Shown piece after piece: positions 47,401 to 64,000 of a stretch of DNA of 64,000 nucleotides. A program made the translations under genes and the position numbers. Below the pieces are notes generated by a model. It was not told where the DNA came from. It did not search any database and was given only the letters and a program-made list of their open reading frames with translations. Every line of letters starts with the position of its first letter. Within the stretch, counting starts at the first letter, position 1. This DNA comes from Ciona intestinalis. Lineage: Eukaryota > Chordata > Ascidiacea > Phlebobranchia > Cionidae. Location of the stretch: assembly GCF_000224145.3 (NCBI RefSeq), contig NC_020171.2:1243998-1307997 (forward strand), given 5' to 3'.

Positions 47401-48371
47401 TGTTATATGTGGTACAAAACTGAACAAAGCAGTTTTTGGTAATTGTGTACAACTTTTGGGACAATGTAACAATATTGTGTAAAACTTTTTTGGGATAATA
47501 TAATGTTTACTTTAAAAATCTATAGTTTACTAATAAATGACTACTGTTAACTTCTTGTCTTGTCTAACTACGTAGTAATTATTTAATTGCAACTCACTGA
47601 GTGTTTTTAGTACCCCTTTTTATCTACACTTTTCCTACGTTTATTAAATAGTCGTTTTACCGGCTGTATTTTGCTAATAGTTTTCTATCTTAACTATTAT
47701 ATATATACATACAAAATGTAATATATATATATATAAATATATATTAAAATCTAATAACTTCATTTTGTGCCGAAATTTCAGACGCTTGAGGAAAAAGGTG
47801 AAGAAATTGAAACTTTATATACTCAGCTGCTTTTTGATGCAAAAGAAGCTCAAGATACAGCTAACAAAGTAAGTATGAATAGGGCATATGTATACACACT
47901 TGGTATATTCATACACCTCATGCTCACTGTCAAGTTATAACATCGGTGTCTTCTTATACACCAGACACACATGGTGTATTCATACACCTCATGCTCACTG
48001 TCGAGTTATAACATCGGTGTCTTCTTATACACCAGACACACATGGTGTATTCATACACCTCATGCTCACTGTCGAGTTATAACATGGGTGTCTTCTTATA
48101 CACCAGGCACACATGGTGTATTCACACTTCTCATGAATATCATTTTATGCAACTTGACAAGTATGTTTATACACCTTATGCTCACTCTTAGCTGTTATTA
48201 TATCCTTAAATATATTCATACAAGCATACCTATACAAAAACAACTTTTTTTCAGGAACTAATCAAGGGTTTAGTCCAGAGGGGTGAAATCTCTCAGGAGC
48301 GAGCCAAAGTTTTCTACAAGTTTTATAATGATAATGCTGAAACAAAAACAGGTGCCAAAGAGGAATTGTAA
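41217..48371 (+). CDS. ER-type JmjC/cupin-8 domain protein with EF-hand-like C-terminus
   Basis: Predicted Fe(II)/2-oxoglutarate oxygenase of the JmjC (cupin 8) superfamily; substrate unknown. Exons: 41217-41255, 41627-41832, 42213-42383, 42718-42781, 43100-43222, 44115-44269, 45886-46079, 46361-46481, 46836-46908, 47199-47321, 47782-47868, 48255-48371 (TAA); all in phase, 490 residues. Residues 1-17 (MKTLVLGFLLMAVCSAL) look like a cleavable signal peptide. H174-N-D176 and the distal His in GDCLFIPYKWHHQV (H255 by alignment) supply the iron triad. A Glu/Gln/Pro-rich linker (about 317-357) leads to an EF-hand-like loop DTNDDQFITVED (407-418) and a helical tail ending KEEL, a KDEL-like ER retrieval variant. 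A second copy of the start of exon 6 lies at 43807-43851 beside a gap. It is not a histone demethylase by architecture; JMJD8-like and invertebrate secreted JmjC proteins are the closest idea. Confidence 0.85.
41417..41456. repeat. (CA)n(TA)n microsatellite in JmjC intron 1
   Basis: About 12 CA repeats followed by TA repeats. Other AT microsatellites lie near 41010, 47700-47750, 53283-53302 and 55105. Confidence 0.9.
42485..42580 (+). mobile_element. degenerate SINE fragment in JmjC intron 3
   Basis: Contains ATATCATTGTGGGTGCATAT and TCCTTAGTCAAGACAGTTAA, matching the SINE body. Confidence 0.55.
43377..43543. mobile_element. MITE in JmjC intron 5
   Basis: TATAGTAGGGTGGGGATAGA left end; AAAGGTGTTCCCACCCTACT right end. 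Two right-end relics (TGTGCAAAAGGTTTCCCCCA) lie in each copy of the duplicated stretch after it. Confidence 0.85.
43602..43851 (+). pseudogene. duplicate copy of JmjC intron end and exon 6 start, cut by gap
   Basis: The stretch repeats 43909-44159 at about 308 bp spacing, including the acceptor TTTCTTTACTCAG and 15 codons of exon 6 (43807-43851). The copy reads EWVNKVIEHPESSYS against EWVNKVIDHPEGSYS: two base changes in 45, both altering the protein. Sequence then runs into Ns. It is either an unmerged second haplotype or a real tandem exon duplication. Confidence 0.75.
43852..43901. other. assembly gap (50 N) inside the JmjC gene
   Basis: Fifty Ns between two near-identical copies of the same intron-exon stretch, the usual signature of an unresolved local duplication or a haplotype join. 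Confidence 0.98.
44303..44520 (+). repeat. 109-bp tandem duplication in JmjC intron 6
   Basis: GGAGTTGTTAAAAACTGGTG starts at 44303 and 44412; both copies end GGCATCGTCAGTCTCCTG. Confidence 0.92.
45055..45235 (-). repeat. 71-bp palindromic repeat in JmjC intron 6
   Basis: Two to three units, minus orientation. Same intron as the plus-oriented array at 45490, so the two could pair in the pre-mRNA. Confidence 0.85.
45490..45735 (+). repeat. 71-bp palindromic repeat array in JmjC intron 6
   Basis: Three to four units (CATGCTCACTGTCAAGTTAT recurring) in the orientation opposite to 45055-45235. Confidence 0.9.
45775..45860 (-). mobile_element. tRNA-like SINE fragment next to JmjC exon 7
   Basis: Reverse SINE head: GGTAGCAGAATTGAGCC, TTGAACCCAGAAACTCTGG and TTGTTAACCACTTTTCCA. 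It ends about 25 bases before the acceptor at 45885. Confidence 0.65.
47888..48190 (+). repeat. 71-bp palindromic repeat array in JmjC intron 11
   Basis: Reference array: ACACCTCATG starts at 47913, 47984 and 48055, an exact 71-bp period, with near-identical units. ORFs read through it because the repeat is open in some frames; they are not genes. Confidence 0.95.
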
Positions 48372-49719
48372 AGTTCTAATGTACAAAATGTGCCAAGAAC
48401 AAAATTGTATAACATGATTTTTTTATAAAAAAAGACCAAATCAGATAATTTATTTTTAAACTCAATTAATATCGTCTCTTTAAGCAAGTAGTGCCACTGT
48501 TGCAATGTGTGAGCATTATTTTGTACACGTTGTATTATACTTGATCACTTATTTGAACTATCACATGAAAAATGTCTTATATTCAAATCAAGTCATGAAT
48601 TTCTACAAATTTTACGCGTCAGATGCAATTTTTTGACAACTGCTTTTTGCTTTTATGTTTTTGTTGTGTAATATGTGCCAGATGAGATTAAGTTTGCAAA
48701 GAGATTATGTTAGTTCCTCTGTCTTCAATAAAAGCTATTTCAATGTGATGTTATTGTATTGGCTTTTTAGGTAGCACTGTGAGGTGAAATATAATATAAA
48801 ATTCAACTTTTATCAAGTTACATAAAATTGTTGGTGTATTTTACCAAAACTCAGTGTTGAAATACCATTGGTAGAAATAGTACTTCCCAAAAAACTGCAC
48901 TAACATGAGAATCGTGGGCCGAGAATATGTAATGTGTCTAATCGAAAAAATTTATATCATCTACTAACAAACGAGCTTTGCACAATATTTATTGCAAATA
49001 ACCCACAAAATTACACACGTGGTAACTAATAACGAGTACATGGAATATGAAAAACAACACCTGTGTTATAACGACTGTCATTTCCCTGCCACGAGGAAAG
49101 ACAACATTTCACTCACTTATTAATATAAACTAAACACTAACGTACCCATATTTGAAATATGTCTCGCGAATCATTTACTACCCAAGCGTGTCCGGAGCGA
49201 CGTCACAATGAATTCGTCGTCGCTGTAACAGCTGAGAACGCGATTACATCTGTAGGCGCTAACACCGGTGTATTTCAACGAAATTGAATGCGATTTTAGA
49301 AGTCGTTGTGTGTGTCAGTGTATCTACTGAGCTGAATCAAGAACATATCGTTTATGGATATATTAGATACGAATATGTTTTAATTTTATTACAACGAAGG
49401 CCTGTTATATACTGTATTTCTTTAACGTGTGGTACAAAACTAAACAAAAAGCAGTTTTAAGTGAGGAATAGCGGAAATCTCTACTCCGCTATAGGCAAGG
49501 GTGTCCGTTTTATTTTGCAATTTGTTTTGCAACATGTATTTCTGCACGGTTACTCACTATACACAATATATATATTCAAATAGCTGTGTATTAACGACCG
49601 TCGTTTTCTGTTACGTTATAACACCCATTGTTAATGTATTGCAGTAGATAAACAACTAATATTTAATTTATTATAACTGTTTTTCAATTTGTACTTACTT
49701 TCTAGGGTTTAAATTAAAC
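48372..49719. other. intergenic JmjC gene to MAN1A
   Basis: JmjC 3'UTR, a SINE 3' fragment at about 49010-49120 (GTAACT...AACACCTGTGTTATAACGACTGTCATTTCCCTGCC form), then a less repetitive stretch with a GTCACAATGAATTCGTCGTCG region near 49200 that is the likely MAN1A promoter area. Confidence 0.45.
48727..48732 (+). terminator. polyadenylation signal of JmjC gene
   Basis: AATAAA (in CTTCAATAAAAGC) about 355 bases after the JmjC stop codon. Confidence 0.5.
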
Positions 49720-61132
<11,413 letters not shown>

Positions 61133-62862
61133 CATAAAAATATTATAAAATATTTCTGGAAATCGTTAAATTCTCGTGACGCGGTCCAATGGTCACTATT
61201 ATGATGTTATAGACCATTGTTCGAGAACAAAGGGTGTCGTCAGAATTTTAATTTTTGTCTCGTTTTAATCCGATTTGTTCTATTTTTTTTGCTTTTTCAT
61301 TTAATTATAATTATTTGCCTTTTTTCGTCATTTTTGCGCAAAAAATGATTTTACGCAACAAAAGTTTTTTTTTAGTTTTACACCTTCAAAAATATGGTAT
61401 TAATTGAAATATTTTTTATGTCACATAGCAGAGCATTTGTGACATATTTGGGTGGTCACCAACAGGGCAAAAACTGGTTAAAACATGGGTATTAGGCATA
61501 GGCGCCAAACCTGGGGTGGCAGGGTAGGCTGGCATACTCCACAATTTTTTGCACCAAATTAATCGGTAAAATTAAAACCAAATTTGTTTTATAGGAGTGT
61601 GTCAACTATCCCTGCCTCCCCTGTGTTTTAAAATGTTTGGTGCCTATTATACTATATATGAGTATTAATATTTAATCCTCTGTTTTTAGAAAAAGTTTTT
61701 ATTTGGGATTAACTTAACTTGTAGTGTTCTAATATCTTGCCTCACAATATAAGGTTTGCACTAAAGAGATAAATGTCTGTTTCAAATCTCTTTATTTAAT
61801 GGTATATAATGTTTATTCCAGAAATGCTTATTATTGAATAGAATGGTATGGCCATTTTACGGAGTTGGCAAACTTTTTTTTTCTAAAAATTAAATTTTAA
61901 TTAAAATAGTGAAATTTTAAAAGTTGCAAAAAAAGTCTTAGTGTGTTATTAGTAAGACACACTTGAGACCTGGGATGTAGGCTTATTGGTCCTAGTCTAT
62001 TCTATGAGGGTGAGGTCTTCAGTGAGGCACACCTGAGACCTCCAATTACTTACACATAAATCACTATACTCTGTAGAATGGCCATTCGTTAAGGTTTTGG
62101 TGCTCTTATGGTATTTGAATTTGCACATTTTACAAATACCTTTACAAAATAAGACGCAAAAAAATCGCGATTTTTTTACATTCTATAATACTTTGTCAAC
62201 CTGACCAAACTATTTTAACGTACAGTTATTCTGTCCCACAGTATTTTTTCTGATTAGTATCCCGTTTATGTATTATAAATAGTATATTCAGAGTTTTTGA
62301 GAAATAACTTCATTACATTAGAGCACATACTTAATTCTTCACTATTTTCCTAACCGGCAAATTCAATATAATATAAACTTAATGATGAAAAATGCATTTC
62401 ACCGTTTTACCATTTCCACATGACTTTTGTCTCTTGGTTGAGTTAGATTTAGATTCTTTACTACAGACTCACCACTGTGAACTACTTTTTTCGGAACTGC
62501 AGTTCGATTTTTAAAACTGGTCTGAAAAAATCATCTAAATGTTTTGAGCTTGTGCCTTATTAAATGTAACCGTGTTTATTTTGTGCTGCCTTTTACTTAA
62601 AATATTGAAATACCAAATATATTGAATGGTGAACAAATGTACATTGTATGATCTGGTGGTTTTTGTCCACACTTTGGGCTCGGTTTTTGGAACGCTCGCC
62701 TTTAGAAAAGATGTAAGGGCCTGATACCACTGCCACGTTTGGAATTTGTGTCCTCTGGCAAGAAACTATCAAAATTTGTTTTTTGTGGAAGCTGTGGTTC
62801 AGATTTTAGAACGCTTGTGTCTAGATCAGAGGATACGGGTTCAAGCTAAGAAAGCTTGACAC

Positions 62863-63158
62863 TGAATGAATGTAACTTACTTTATCCTCGCGTGGCCTGA
62901 AACGACAGTCGTTATCTCACGGGTTTAACACCTCGTGCCAGCTTACGAGTTACCATGTATGTTACTTTGTGGGTGATTATTTTTTTTGTTTTTTTGTCAT
63001 TGTTTTTTAGACAACCCATTAGTGACTGGGTTGGAGCAATTGCCGTTAAGTGTCTTGCCCAAGGACACTTACGCCCACAATGGTAGCAGCGTCGAGCCTT
63101 GAACCCATTACCTCTGGGTTACAGGCCCGTGCGATAACCACTATACCACGGCGCCGTA
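62863..63158 (-). mobile_element. full-length tRNA-derived SINE
   Basis: Read on the minus strand: box A TGGTATAGTGG, box B GGTTCAAGGC, then a unique body (CCATTGTGGGCGTAAGTGTC, TTGGGCAAGACACTTAACGG) and a 3' end finishing in GATAAAGTAAGTTACATTC plus an ATTC-type tail. This is the best family reference in the window. Confidence 0.85.
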
Positions 63159-63411
63159 CACTGCTTTCATTATGGGCGTGTGTGTCATCCGACAAGAAAC
63201 GATCGAAATTAAATACATTGTTGTAGCACCTTACAAAGTTACACATGTATTAACTTATAAGCTGGCATGAGGTTGAGGTATATGAAACAGAACACTCGTG
63301 CTATAACGACTGTTGTTGCCCTGCCACAGGCGGATTTTCTCTGCCAAATATACAGAAGGCACTGAACTAAAACCTTTTTAATATAACTGTGAGACAGAAC
63401 ACACAAACTAG

Positions 63412-63461
63412 NNNNNNNNNNNNNNNNNNNNNNNNNNNNNNNNNNNNNNNNNNNNNNNNNN
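63412..63461. other. assembly gap (50 N)
   Basis: Fifty Ns separating two near-identical ~520-bp blocks. Confidence 0.98.
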
Positions 63462-63758
63462 CGCGTGGCCTGGAAACGACAGTCGTTATTTCACGGGGTG
63501 TTACACCTCGTTCCAGCTTACGGAGGTACCATGTATGTTACTTTGTGGGTGATTATTTTGGGTGATTATTTTTTTTGTTTTTATGTATGGCTGATAATTT
63601 AGACAACCCATTAGTGACTGGGTTGGAGCAATTGCCGTTAAGTGTCTTGCCCAAGGACACTTACGCCCACAATGGTAGCAGCGTCGAGCCTTGAACCCGT
63701 GGGTTACCTCTGGGTTACAGGCCCGTGCGATAACCACTATACCACGGCGCCGTACACT
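63462..63758 (-). mobile_element. tRNA-derived SINE, duplicate copy
   Basis: Second copy of the SINE at 62863-63158 within the duplicated end block; it has a small insertion before the box B side (CCCGTGGGTTACCTCTGGG). Confidence 0.8.
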
Positions 63759-64000
63759 GCTTTCATTATGGTGATCGAAATTAAATACATTGTTGTAGCA
63801 CCTTACAAAGTTACACATGTATTAACTTATAAGCTGGCATGAGGTTGAGGTATATGAAACAGAACACTCGTGCTATAACAACTGTTGTTGCCCTGCCACA
63901 GGCGGATTTTCTCTGCCAAATATACAGAAGGCACTGAATTAAAACCTTTTTAATATAACTGTGAGACAGAACACACAAACTAGTTTCTGCAGGTATAAAC

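Larger units (their letters stand above)
62889..63983. repeat. two near-identical ~520-bp blocks around a gap
   Basis: Block 1 (62889-63411) and block 2 (63462-63983) both run from CGCGTGGCCTG to ACAGAACACACAAACTAG and include a minus-strand SINE. Differences are small indels and substitutions, such as 'GATTATTTTGGGTGATTATT' duplicated in block 2 and a few bases lost after the box B region. Most likely unmerged haplotypes. Confidence 0.8.
61133..64000. other. downstream flank of MAN1A
   Basis: MAN1A 3'UTR followed by dispersed repeats, with no recognisable gene. The last 1.1 kb consists of two copies of a SINE-containing block around a 50-N gap. Confidence 0.5.

Noticed and set aside
47888..48261. 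Overlapping ORFs of 64 and 96 codons (Tyr/Ser/Cys/His-rich)
   Set aside because: They are translations of the 71-bp repeat, identical in kind to ORFs at 875-1138, 45390-45632 and 37141-37350; the repeat explains them and they lie in an intron.
40065..48371. LC8, JmjC gene and MAN1A as a trans-spliced operon
   Set aside because: Gaps of 880 and 1350 bp with their own polyadenylation signals are much larger than tunicate operon spacing.

Overview
The window reads as nuclear DNA of a tunicate, most likely a Ciona species (C. intestinalis/robusta type). The inference rests on AT-rich sequence, compact genes with many short exons and GT/AG introns, deuterostome-like proteins, a Neverland/DAF-36-type Rieske oxygenase (a family known in Ciona but lost in mammals), and a heavy load of short non-autonomous repeats. 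Three runs of exactly 50 Ns mark assembly gaps (6547-6596, 43852-43901, 63412-63461). I could run no database search; gene names come from recognised protein motifs and exon-by-exon translation with checked splice phases.

Layout: (1) 320-8813 (+), the 3' part of a xanthine dehydrogenase gene: 18 exons of the molybdenum-binding half, one cut by a gap. (2) 10040-11971 (-), a complete 4-exon eIF5A gene with the hypusine motif and a large foldback element in one intron. (3) 13479-14319 (-), MCFD2-like EF-hand secretory protein, divergent from (4) 14979-19615 (+), AFG1L/LACE1 mitochondrial AAA ATPase, 10 exons. (5) 19616-25314, 5.7 kb without a recognisable gene but rich in MITEs and a 71-bp repeat array. 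(6) 25315-35900 (+), neverland-type cholesterol 7-desaturase, 8 exons in long repeat-filled introns. (7) 35901-40064, 4 kb with no gene seen. (8) 40065-40334 (+), single-exon dynein light chain LC8. (9) 41217-48371 (+), a secretory-pathway JmjC/cupin protein with a C-terminal KEEL, 12 exons plus a duplicated exon start next to a gap. (10) 49720-61132 (+), class I Golgi alpha-1,2-mannosidase (GH47), 13 exons. (11) 61133-64000, downstream sequence ending in two near-identical SINE-bearing copies around a gap.

The genes are ordinary single-copy housekeeping or metabolic genes and do not form an obvious functional cluster, although MCFD2, the JmjC protein and the mannosidase all belong to the secretory pathway. 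The same-strand spacings (5.7 kb, 0.9 kb, 1.35 kb) are too large for tunicate trans-spliced operons.

The most distinctive content is non-coding: a tRNA-derived SINE family, a ~200-bp MITE family with long terminal inverted repeats (about 20 copies), a 71-bp repeat built from short palindromes (14 clusters), a 34-bp minisatellite that seems to have grown from a SINE tail, and four independent tandem duplications that copy an intron 3' end with the start of the following exon. I did not find a new multi-gene system.
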